Source: Trachythela sp. YZ-2020
Lineage: Eukaryota; Cnidaria; Anthozoa; Malacalcyonacea; Clavulariidae
DNA length: 64,000 bases
Reading direction: 5' to 3'
NCBI GenBank assembly: GCA_016169945.1
Contig: JADLSH010000199.1
Span: 2,046,001-2,110,000 of the forward strand
Shown: positions 23,401-35,400 of the stretch, piece by piece
Layout of the letters: each line of letters begins with the position of its first letter
Numbering within the stretch: position 1 is the first letter of the stretch
The notes under the pieces: generated by a model
What the model was told of the DNA's origin: nothing
Database searches by the model: none
What the model saw: only the letters and a program-made list of their open reading frames with translations
Translations under genes and position numbers: made by a program

Positions 23401-26400
23401 GCCCCTTAGACGCATATGCGGTTAACACGCTGCACCTTACACGCAGATGCGGTTAGCACGCTGCCCATTACACGCAGATGCGGTTAGCACGCTGCCCATT
23501 ACACGCAGATGCGGTGAACACGCTGCCCGTTACACGCAGATGCGGTTAGCACGCTGCCCCTTACCTCTGAGTTAAGCCTGTTATACTGAAGGTCGAGGGC
23601 AGGGATTTACATAGGTTGGGTAACGTCCCTGTGCTTGAAAAAATCATGTAAGTTGAGATTGGTTGGTTCTCTCCTGTGCTTCGAGGGCTTTTCTTCGACG
23701 GTACTCCGGTTTTGCAGGCTAAGGGATTAACCTAAACTAACTATAACCCTCACGAGGAAGCTGCGGCATACATTCAATTACAGTTTGAAAACTTGAATAA
23801 AAGAAAGGATACTAAAGAGATCTTCCACCTCAGAATGGTGAAATATAATAAACTAAAAATAAACTAACGGCTCGTGGTTGAGACTGGCAACTTAAATAGG
23901 AACACATTGACAGACTCGAGTAAAAACTATTTTCTCGTGCCTATTGTTTCTGATTGTCTATTGCAATGCGTTTAATGATTATCAGGAATTATCATATACC
24001 TGCATCCATTGGTTCTCCTTGTTCAGAATTCTTCAAACTTCTGACTAAACTTTGTTGCAGTAAACACAGCAGATGCCCCTAGGAAGTTAAGAATCAAATT
24101 GTTTGTTGTCTAAAATAGAAGTTTCAGACGGGGACCCAAGCCCGAAAACTGCCGAGTGATGTTCATTCTATGCTCAGCAACATTTCGATTCTAATTTTGT
24201 TGGTATAGACTAACGCAGACCATACACTAAACTAACTTTGATTAGACTGAATAGCTGTGTCAGTTCTAAACTATTTCTTCCAATAGAGATCCAGTAAGGC
24301 CCATCATTTATTGGTCCAGTGTTATTGAGGGTGGAAGCCAGAGTACCCGGAGAAAACATGCGGTGTTTAGTTTGGTAGAGTCAAACGGGAGACACTATTT
24401 TGACACAAATCCAACTGAGGCGGCCAAATTAAAATGGGACAATTGTATATTGTAGGAATCGCATTGGGTCGCAGAGGTGAAGCCATTGACCATTGTGCCT
24501 TCAATGCCGCATCTCACCAACACACCGACGTTAGGAGTTGTACATTAACATACCAATGGTTCAGCAAGGAAGACTTGGTCACCAGAAGCTGTCAGGCAAG
24601 GATCCAGTTTTAGGGGAGGAAGGATTTCTTCATCATGTTCATAATATTTTAAAAACTTAACATAGAAAACAGCAGTAAACACTATATGTATTAAATGGCT
24701 TATGTTAAAAGCGCTCGCCAAAAGGCGTAAAATGCCGAGTTTCACAACCAAATAATGAGTAATGACTCGAGCAAAATATAATTGCGGCAATTTGAGTAAA
24801 CAGATATACTCACGTGTTTATGGACGATTTCCATTGCTGCTTGTTGCAATTCAGAATTTGAACCCAAAACATCACAAAGACCCTATATTATCCCAAAGAG
24901 AAGATCTCAACAGTCTGCAGGTCATATGTTGCCTGGGAATTTGAACTTGTGCTTATTTCATGAACGTATAAAATACCGATGAACGACCCAAGAGTAGTAT
25001 TAGTATAGGTTATCATGCGATGGCGAGTATGATTAGATTACTATATTAAGATGTTAGGCCTCTTTGAACATCGAGTCGAGTCGCCGGCGCGAGCAAATTG
25101 AACATGACTTTACTATAACACTCATTCGTACGATAACAACATCGCATAGCATTTTGTTTATTCATGATTTTTGTTATTATTAAAATGTTTTATTGGCTTC
25201 AAATTTATTGTGTGTACTGCACATCCTTGTAAATAATCAACGTCAATACCAATCAGCATCCAGCATCATGTCATAATAAGTTACTAAATGATAAATTCCT
25301 TGATCTTTACCTCGTATAAAAGAACGCGAATGTCAGCCTGTTGATTGAAGCAACGACGTAATCCTCCTAAAATTGATACATGAGATATGAGAGTTGGCAA
25401 GCAAGTGTTTGCATGAGAGTTTCATTAACTCTCATGCCCCGGTTAAACGAGAATAAGAGTTGCATGAGAGTTGATGAGAGTTGGCGATCAAACGCTAGCG
25501 AGAGTTGCAACTCTCATTGACTCTCACCAACTCTCATCCTCGTTTCACCTTTGTGACTGAAATATATATTTTTCATAGGGGGCTTCGGTGGCGCAGTCGT
25601 CAGAGCAAGCGCCTTTCACCTCTGAGATCGTGGGTTCGATTCTCGCTGGGGACTCATGACACTTATGTGAAAAGAGTCAGTCAACGCTCTAACGAAAGTC
25701 GTGGGTTTTCTCCGGGTACTCCGGTTTCCTCCCACAGGGAATGTTGACAGGGTGGGTTTAGATTAGCCCCAAACTAACCCTTCCATCGTAGCTGTGCTCC
25801 CTGATCAGACATGAGTCATACGGTGGCTGCCAGTGGCGCCTTTAATAAGCCTTCGACTCGATTAAGTCGAGCTGCGTCCTTCGCAATTCAGCTCTGCTCT
25901 CAGCCGCAAGTAAGGATGATTAGCACACCCCCACTTACTTACTATACCGCAGAGCCGAAATATAATATATTTCGCTTCAAATAACAATCCTGTAAAGTAT
26001 AGGAAGTCTGCTAGGGGTCGTAGCAATATTGTAACTCCGTCCTGAACTATACAGTACTGCACTAAAAAGAGATGGACGTTATCGCGACCACGAGAGAGAA
26101 CTGTTTATTGCCCTCGTACCTATACAGGGTGTATCAAAAAAATGGTAACACAAATGTGACGCGCTATATCTGAAGAAGTCGTTGATCGATTTAATCGAGT
26201 TTTACATCATTCGAAAATTCAGTTCTTTAGCTTTTCAATGCTATGTTTTAGGTGGCATTTCGTCAAGAAACCAGCGAGCAGTGCTTCAGCAAAAGTTTTA
26301 AGTGAAAATTGCATATTTCCACCGGTGGGAATTGCACGCGTTTATTTTGAAATTTAGTCCCAAGAGGTTTACATATCCTAATCATTAGTTCACTGCAATT

Positions 26401-29400
26401 ATCATTACAATTGAATTTAGTGCGAGTTTGCATGATTCAGCACGCGACAAAATAAAAGAAGATGGTTCAATTGACTATTGAACAACGTAAATTTATTGTA
26501 AGAACCTTTTATCAGCTTGGCAACTTAGCAAGAACAAAAGATGCATTTGGAGAGATGTTTCCAGAAAGACAAGAAATAGCAATTAAGACGATCCGGTACA
26601 ACATAAGAAAGTTTGAGCGGCATGGCACCAGCCATAACCGAAACAAGGGGAATTCTGGCAGAAGAAAGACTGGCAGATCTGCAGAAAACATTGAACTGGT
26701 GAGGAATCGGCTCGCAGAACACCCGAGTGGTACCAGTGCAAGGCGTAACGGTGTTGGCCTACCATCGGCAACTTTCAACAGGATAACCCGTTTAGACTTG
26801 AGACAATATCCGTATCGCATGCACGTCCGACATCAGCTACTACCAGGCGATTTTCAAAGACGTTTGAACTTTGCAAGGTGGTTGATTGAACGATGCGAGA
26901 GAAACGAAAATTCCTGCGAGATTTTGTCATTGGTGATGAAGCTTCATTCTGTATGAATGGCGAAGTCAATACTCAGAATGTCCGAGAATATGCTCCAGTA
27001 GGTCAGCCGCCAGAATTCAACTACGATGTGAATTGCAGTCGTCAGAAGGTGACAGTTTGGATAGGTTTGTGTGGAAGTGGTGAGATTATTGGTCCATATT
27101 TTTTCGAAAGGAACGTCAACGGCATCAATTATTTGCAAATGATTAACAATTACGTTGTTCCGCAGCTTTTGGAGAATTTTGAAATGCAAGTGGGAGGCGT
27201 ATTCAGGCATCTCTGGTGGGTGCAAGATGGTGCTCCTGCACATCGTCTCCGTGCTGTTACGCAACGCTTAAGAGAACTGTCCGGTAATCGAATTGTTGCC
27301 TTACATCATGCAGTGGAGTGGCCACCTCGTTCTCCCGACCTCACGCCATGTGACTTCTTCCTGTGGGGGTATTTGAAAAGCAAAGTTTATACCAGCCCTC
27401 CCAACGATATTGACGACTTGCGAGCTCGCATTCATCGGGAAGTCGCTGTGTTGGTCAACGATCGGGCACTCGTCACAAGGACGGTGCGAAGCATTCGACG
27501 ACGTTGTGAACTCTGCATTGAAAGAGACGGAGGACACGTAGAAGGTGTCGGAGCATAAACCATGCCATAAATACGTAAAGAATCGTTCATTTGTAAATAT
27601 GTAAATTGTTTAAAATTTGTTGATTAAAAATGCATGTGCATTGTTTCGTTAATTCCCACCGGTGGAAATATGCAATTTTCACTTAAAACCTTTGCTGAAG
27701 CACTGCTCGCTGGTTTCTTGACGAAATGCCACCTAAAACATAGCATTGAAAAGCTAAAGAACTGAATTTTCGAATGATGTAAAACTCGATTAAATCGATC
27801 AACGACTTCTTCAGATATAGCGCGTCACATTTGTGTTACCATTTTTTTGATACACCCTGTATTACGCACCTAAAATTTCCAAACACAAAGCTTCGTTTCC
27901 CGTATTGCTTCCTCTGCTGGTATTATGAACATCCACCTGAATCTGACTTGATGAATGGACTGAAGATTGACTGCTCTGACTTAATGATTGGCTTGATGTT
28001 ATGTTGCCTCCACGTACCTAGTAGACAATATACAATAATACAAATTATATCCGAGCAGTTGGCCTTTCTAGATTTGATATTGAAGTCATAGTCATCATTA
28101 CTTCATAACCATTACTCCTAATTGAAGTTTCAGTCTGACGATGAAATTACCTTAAAATGTTTCAACACAAGGAGAAAACCACTAACTGCAATTTTTCGTG
28201 CTTCTAAACTCCTGAATTCAAAATAAAGATAGCTACTTATTCATCTGATAATTCTTCGGCATTACACTGGACGGGTAATATGGTTCAAGACGTAAAATGC
28301 GTCCAGACGGATAATACGTTTCTAGTATAGAAAAGCCTATTAACTCCATTTTGTCTGTATAGGTTCCATAGTAAAACATTACGCAACACCAGACGATTGT
28401 ATTCGTCAGAGGGAAAGTCTTTGAATGGGTATTGAAGTGTTAAATAGTATTCTCACATATCTTTAGAGTATTGAATACGTAATTGCAGTATACTCAGATA
28501 ATATTTCTACCTATTACCTTGAGAACATGGCCTTTCGTAAGACGAGCATCAATGAATCTCTTAGTGTAATACTTATCTTCATCAGTGGCTATAAAAAAGG
28601 ACCAAGTAATCATGATTTATAGCGTCCCAACATTCAAAGGAGGAATATGACAGGTTTGAATTTAGGTCGTCAAGCTAGTCGGGTCCGCCCTTTTGTTGCA
28701 ACAAATTTCAGTCTTCAAATATTTTTATCTCAAACATTACTTGTGAAACTCATTAATAATTCATGATGAAAACACAAAAGAAATCATGAGCGTGAATGAG
28801 TTTGTATGTAACTTTAAGTTCAATTTTCTCACCAAATATCATTCATTTATTTTAAATTGTTGAAGAATACGAATGTTCTCATCAAGACGTTTCACAAGTA
28901 ATGTTTACAACACGAGCGGCCGTGTTGTATCGGATATACAAAATCTCGTCTTCGACTCGAGTTTGTATATCCGATACAACACGGCCGCTCGTGTTGTAAA
29001 CATTACATACATAACACTTAGACCGAACTTTTAATGTGCCGAATCTAATGTAAATCAGCTCAAACAAAGACTGAAACAACATGCGACTCTTACCAGAACA
29101 GCTTGCAAAAGACCTTGCGCTGTCGCGAATGGTAAGCATGACAAATACTCGAACACTTCTTTCACCTGTAAATCAAAGAAAACAATGTACAAAATACATG
29201 TACAAAATAATGCAAAAACGCTACAGTACAAATTACAATACAAAGCCATCAAATTTAAAGTATGGTGAGGTTTGAGTATATAGGCATTACGAGGCAGCAG
29301 CAGTGGTGTAACTTAACTTTTTTGACCACTTGCGATCAGGGCAAGTAGGGCATGAAAAATGGTTGCCCTGAATAAAATTCACTTGCCATTAGGTCTGGCT

Positions 29401-32400
29401 TTGGTTCATATAATAACAAAATTTGAAGCAAATGATTGCAGTACGCATATGTTGATGGATAACTACAATTTGCATTAATTTACACCAATCATCATTCTCT
29501 TATTTCCTTAAGAACTGAAGTTGAATTTCAGTCGAGGCACAATGTCCGCCGTACAATGGCCGGACAATGTCCGTCGAGTCATGTTCATTTCTTTCATATT
29601 TTGTTCATTTCTTTCATATTTTATTCATTTAATACTGTAGTTGGGGATAATAACTTAGAGATGGCCAGCTTGTTCTGGCAAAGCTGAAACAGAAAGCAAC
29701 TTGCCCGATCGGGCAACCAAGAAGAGACTTCTACTTGCCCGTAAAGATTTTCACTTCCTCCGGGCAAGCGGGCAAGGGTTAAGTTACACCACTGAGCAAA
29801 TGGTGGACAATTTCAAAACTGGATCATGTTGATACAGATAGCAGGAATATACAACCAAATATCTCTAGTCTACTTTATTCTCTTTAGTCTACCAATTACA
29901 AGCTTGTAATCTTAAGATTATACTACAAATAGTGAAACTATATTCTTACTCTGATAACTAGCGGATGACCACTATCTGCTCCACAATAGTACTTAACGAA
30001 ACTCGCCTATATTAAGTAGTGAGCAACTCTAATATATCCTATCTTAGATATATTCTATCTACCTTAGATAAGGAATCCAACAGAGCTTGAGGATTTGATG
30101 CAACTGCTTTCTGTAGAAGATCTGGTAAAAACAACGGTATAGACTAGTGACATACTGTAACAACAGAACCATTTCTTTATAAACTTATAACATACCTAAG
30201 GAAATAACAACTTTTACTCCTAAACTCACCTATGTAGTGATTGGAAGTACTTGTAGCTTTAGTAAGCAATCTGTTGAAAATCTGTTCGAGTATTTCCGTT
30301 CGAATCATATCATGAACCTACGGGATAAAAATACGAGTGATCAAATGTTCTAAGCTCTCTTCCATTTCAACAACTAAATAAAGTTCTTACAGAAGATTTG
30401 TGTACAGCCTTTTACCTTGAACGTTTTTAACAAGATTTGATTTCCCAATTGACAAGACTCTTGCTGTGGAGTACTTTGTCCCATATTGCTTGCATCTAAA
30501 GCCATAGAAGCAGTCACGTTTTTCATTGTGACACATGTAAAAACTAACTTTGTTTATATTGGATAGCTCATCCCTAGAGGTCCAGTAAAGGACCAGCGCC
30601 CACTTAGCACCCCCTCTGTCAGATCAAGCAGGATATGGCCGAATTACGTATCATACAGTAGTTCACTTCACTCACCATGGTTGTTCTTTGAACCAAATGT
30701 ATCCATCAAATAAAAGCCAAGTTGAACGATGCCTTGAGTAACATGGTCCCAACCAAACATGCTGAATGGAAATAAATCAAAACCTCAAAACATACACTGA
30801 GGTACCCGTGATTCCGTTTTGAAATGGGACTTTCCGGTAGCTTTGGGACTTTTTGCATTTTTTAGCATTTTGGCTCCTAAAATAGCTATAAATGACGTAA
30901 AAATACTTCGAAATAGTGAAACGTTATTTGACCGGCTTTAAATTCACGCTAGTAAAATATCAAAGTCAATGCGTGAATTCACGCAAGCAAGCACAGTGCA
31001 AGTACAATGTAATCTGTGCGTTAAATTCACGGAGGCAAGCACAGCCTTCTCTGTGCGTTAAATTATGTACGTTTAATTATATAGACGCAAAGGAAGAATG
31101 TAGAAAAGGTACCTATTTTGAACGGTTTGCAGAATTTCCTTGGAGATATCTGGAATACTTTCGACATTATCTAAATCAGAAAGTTAACGTTGTCTGCTCA
31201 ATTTCCATATATTCCTAACCTATCTCAATAATTAATGAGTCGTAAACAAAGGAAATCAATACAGTGACGGCAACTGGATATGTGATCTTAATTTGCATAG
31301 AATTTCGTCAACTTTAAACTCAAATTTCTCTTAAAATACTGATTCATTAGTGAATTTAAAATGTCATATCAAGTCTTTGCAATTAGTTATTGATATTAGG
31401 ATTTGATATATTACTAAAAATCCTAACCTTAACCCTAACTTAAACCCGCTCCTAAGCTAATACTAACTCAACTGTGACCAGAGCTATTATGGAGTCACTT
31501 TGGGACATTTATATACCTTGCATCCACTTTGAAGCATTCCTAAGCTTAATGCTTTTAAAGCTCTTTAGGACAGCGGCTTTAAGTACATCAAAAATCTAGC
31601 AATATAATAAATTACAAATAGTTATTATTAACGGACTAGTTAAATACCTGATTTGTTAACTAAATACGTAATGAACAAACTAATTTAATAACAACCTAGC
31701 CACCATCAAATAATAACTACTACTCGGTCTTGCCGTATTGACGTCGCTATCGCTCGGTCAATACGACAAGACCGTGGTTTGATATTTTACCATCTAAAAC
31801 TCATTAATAATTCATAAGCAAAACACAAAGGAAATCACCACCGTATCGTTGTCTTGATACCACGGTAATAAACACCCATAAATTAACTCGACTTTCGCGT
31901 TGAATTTCTCTTTAAATACTGGTTTGTTTGAGATGTTGTGTAAACAACTCGTTTCTCGTGTTTCATCAGGGGACCAAACACTCGAAAACAATAAAACACT
32001 CGCGCTTCGCGCTCGTGTTTCATACCGTTTTCTCGTGTTTGGATCCCCTGATGAAACACTCAAACTCGTTGTTTACATATAACGTAAAGACCGAACGTTT
32101 GAGGTTAATAAGTAGTTTATTATATGACACAACCATAAGTAGTAAAATAAGTAGTTTATTATATGGTTTGTTTTTGTTGTAGGGCATTAAAAATTTCGTA
32201 ATGCTCCGCGGGGCATTTTACGTGATTTTCCGGACCGCTGATTAGCCAATCATATCGCGTAAACTACAGGAACTAGCGCTTGCCATATAATAAAACTAAT
32301 TAATTAACCTACTAACTACCTCAATTAACTTAAACTATACAGACAAGCCAAAGAACTAAGTAAAGGCCATGTTAAACAAGGCAATTTTTGCTGAAAGTCG

Positions 32401-35400
32401 CATCGCAATTTCGGACACAGAGCGATGTTAGGTAAAAACTATATATTCGCAGAGAAATTGTAAGGATGAATCTTGTTTTACTTTGCCGATATTTTTCATG
32501 TGGTTAAATACATTTAAGCAAGGTTAACGGCAGATGTATTATGCATGCTTGCGGACTTCCGTTAGCGGGGAGTCCATGACGTCACATTAGTTAAGGGGTT
32601 CTTCGCGCCTTATGACCGTTGCTCTGCAGGTTGGGTCACTTTGCCTATTTGCCTTGCCTAGTTGCAGCAAAGTTTCCCTTCGCCCTTTCCCCAACCTTTT
32701 TTCTTTTTCTTCTTTTTTTATATTTTATGGCAAGTACAATGTATAGACCGACACTATAGATTGTTTCTTTCCACTGACTCGTCAGTGTGACTGGTGCCAG
32801 AGGGATGCCTTGGCAGAATTGTCATGACGAAGTAGGCGAACTCCTTTTGCTGCCTTTTTACAGTTTGCTGCTATAATTGTTGCTACATTGTTGTTATGGC
32901 AATACTTATTGCCATCAAGGCGTTGCAGGTTTGGACCACAAACGGCACCTACCTCCAAACATTAATAATGCTCTGCCGTTAATTGCTGATCACCGAATTC
33001 ACGAAATTTAAGTAGTTTACGTTCTTTCATAGAGTCTTTCAAACTGAAAAGCTTAAAAATATACAGTCGGTGAGTTTCAGTACAATTTAAATCCCTTTTC
33101 GCATATCTCACATTTACAATACTATTTTGTGCTGCAACTTGCAAAGCAATTTCGGAGAGAGCGATGTTGGGTAAAAACTATATTTGCAGAGAAATTGTGA
33201 GCATGAATCTCGTTTTACTTTGCCGATATTTTCTTGCTAAACATGCCCAGAAGTCAACAAAGAAATGAATGAGAATGATAATATGGGTGGAGTGAAACGC
33301 AGGCCATGTTCACTGTTTATCTGTGCGTACATTTCGACATAACATGGCTCTGTGCGGAAATTGCGTTGCAAGTTGCAGCAAAAATTGCCCCGTGTAATAT
33401 GGCTTTAAATAATCAACAATTTTACATAAAACGTTATCTAACTTACTAATAAACCTATTGAGACATAAAAGTTAAAATTGTCTTACTGGTTCTTCAAATC
33501 TATGGATTTGAGCAACAGATAGAGCAATGGCCAGATTAAAAGATGTGAGAATTTTTTGTGGACGTTGCTGGCATGCCTAGTGAAAGAAATTTCCATTTCA
33601 TTTGGGCATAATTGAAACAGGGGAAGAGGTTTCAAACATATAGAAGGTTAATAGCTTCATTTTGGAAGGTTTTCTCAAGTCATTGAGTGTGTACCCAATT
33701 GTAAATGTACAATATACATACCTTCAAATATTTAACAAATTCCTTTCCAAGCTCTTGATCTTGTTTTATAGCAAAGGTAATGTGTAAAATAACATTTCCT
33801 TCTGTATGTCTAAGTTGGTCACTAGACATTCCTTGGAATTCCTCATCTCTGTAAAAAAATAGCTTTTGACTGTACTCCGTGAGGTTGTAATGTCTGATTA
33901 AAAGATATCCCAAACGCGGGGCTCCCAGTATTGGTAGTACAGTACAATTACTACAATAAGCTGTGGTGGTTTGTGTTTGAACTACCGTTCATGTTAAAGA
34001 TTAGAGACACTTCGATGGTTTCAGTGAGCAATTACAGAAACAACATCCTGACGAAAAGCCTCTGTTCGAACAGTTGAAGTATTTTTATCTTTTCAGGATC
34101 AAACTACCTGATAAAACTACCTGAAAAATACCACAAAAACTTCGACGTTTCGAGCGAAGGCCCTTTGTCTGTATTACAACAGTACTTGTATAAGAAATAC
34201 ATGATGCACATGACGGTCGAGAGTTGGTAGACATGTGTCATTCACCTCTGGGACCGGGGTTCAATTCCTGTAATATGCAGTTGTGCGTCTCCTGATATGA
34301 TGTGAGAAAAGTGGTTCCAATTTGACTCTACCATAAACCGCAGCTTTTCTCCAGGTACTCGGTTTCCTTCTGTAAAGTAACACTGGACAATAAAGGGGGG
34401 TGGCCGTTAATTCCTTAGTTTGGTTAAGTTTAGTTCCTTTACAATGAAGAAATATACGACGTAAGCTCGTTTCATCACCTTGCTTGCTGTTCATTCTGAA
34501 CACATTCAACATCAAGTTGGGTAAAGTATGCAATTACTCCTTCTAGCACTGAAATCCTATGTCCTTTGGAGCATAGTATTAACACTTGATACACAACTGG
34601 CGGTATTTCCTCCAGTTCAAGACTCTTGAACATCCTAAATAGATCACAAAATAGGCTTGCTGGTATTGAATTGTGTCCTTAGACCAGAGGGGGACCCCCC
34701 CCCCCAATAATTTCTAAAAGCCTTTAAATGATTGCTGATTAACTGTGTAACGTGAAACTTTGCACTAAACGTCTTCTCTGGATATATATATAGAAAGTCA
34801 CCCTAAATATGGAAAATTGTTCACGGTGAAACTACGTAAGGGGCTGGAACCGAGGTCCAAATGGAAATTATTACTCCAGTTATACATCCAGTCTTTTTGA
34901 AGTTTTTCTTATACATGATTAATTATACCAACCTTAGAATCTTTTCTATGACAAATTTCAATTCTTCGTTGGTTAATGACACTTCTCTGAAATACATTTT
35001 ATTATTAAGTTCAGTGCACAAAAATAGCGGAAATAGATTGTATTAAAGCGAAATGCACTTAAAGCTATCAGAATGAGAAAATGATGGTAATTCTTTTCAT
35101 CATCATAATGTAGTAGTCATGCATTTTGTGGCAAATAGACATAATTGAGAGATATAATTAACAATTAGATTATGAGCTCAAGATTTCTATGAGGTGATAG
35201 TTGATGAGGGCGAAGCCCGAATGAACTATCATCTCATGGAAATCTTGAGCTCATAATCTAATTGTTTTTGTAGAAACCAGCAAGAAAACAGTATTTCAAA
35301 ACGTTTTTCATAATTTATTGAAATAAATTCGTTAAAAATCGCGCCGAGGAGATGGCTGTTTCGCTACTCCCTATCTATCGACAATTAGATAGCGAGTAGC

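Larger units (their letters stand above)
20920..28211 (-). other. FANCI: FANCI exons 21-32 (SQ cluster and middle)
   Basis: Exons: 28211-28151, 28017-27870, 25366-25311, 24882-24814, 24655-24554, 24078-24000, 23108-23008, 22538-22455, 21896-21859, 21726-21641, 21194-21113 and 21019-20920. Exon 28017-27870 encodes four Ser-Gln pairs ([10 protein letters not shown] and SSSQ) just before QVDVH. In human FANCI this place carries the ATR-type phosphosites that switch on ubiquitination. The 2.5-kb intron after it contains the mariner element and a SINE. Exons 24655 ([10 protein letters not shown]) and 23108 ([10 protein letters not shown]) are strongly conserved. Confidence 0.88.

Noticed and set aside
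23325..23570. Regular 31-bp repeats resembling a CRISPR array
   Set aside because: Units are directly tandem with no unique spacers, the genome is eukaryotic, and the unit is the SINE head.
25579..25655. tRNA gene candidate
   Set aside because: It is followed by the SINE core and tail, and several copies exist in the window.
31812..32182. Several 60-84 residue ORFs on both strands
   Set aside because: They arise from the 141-bp palindrome, which mirrors open frames across strands.
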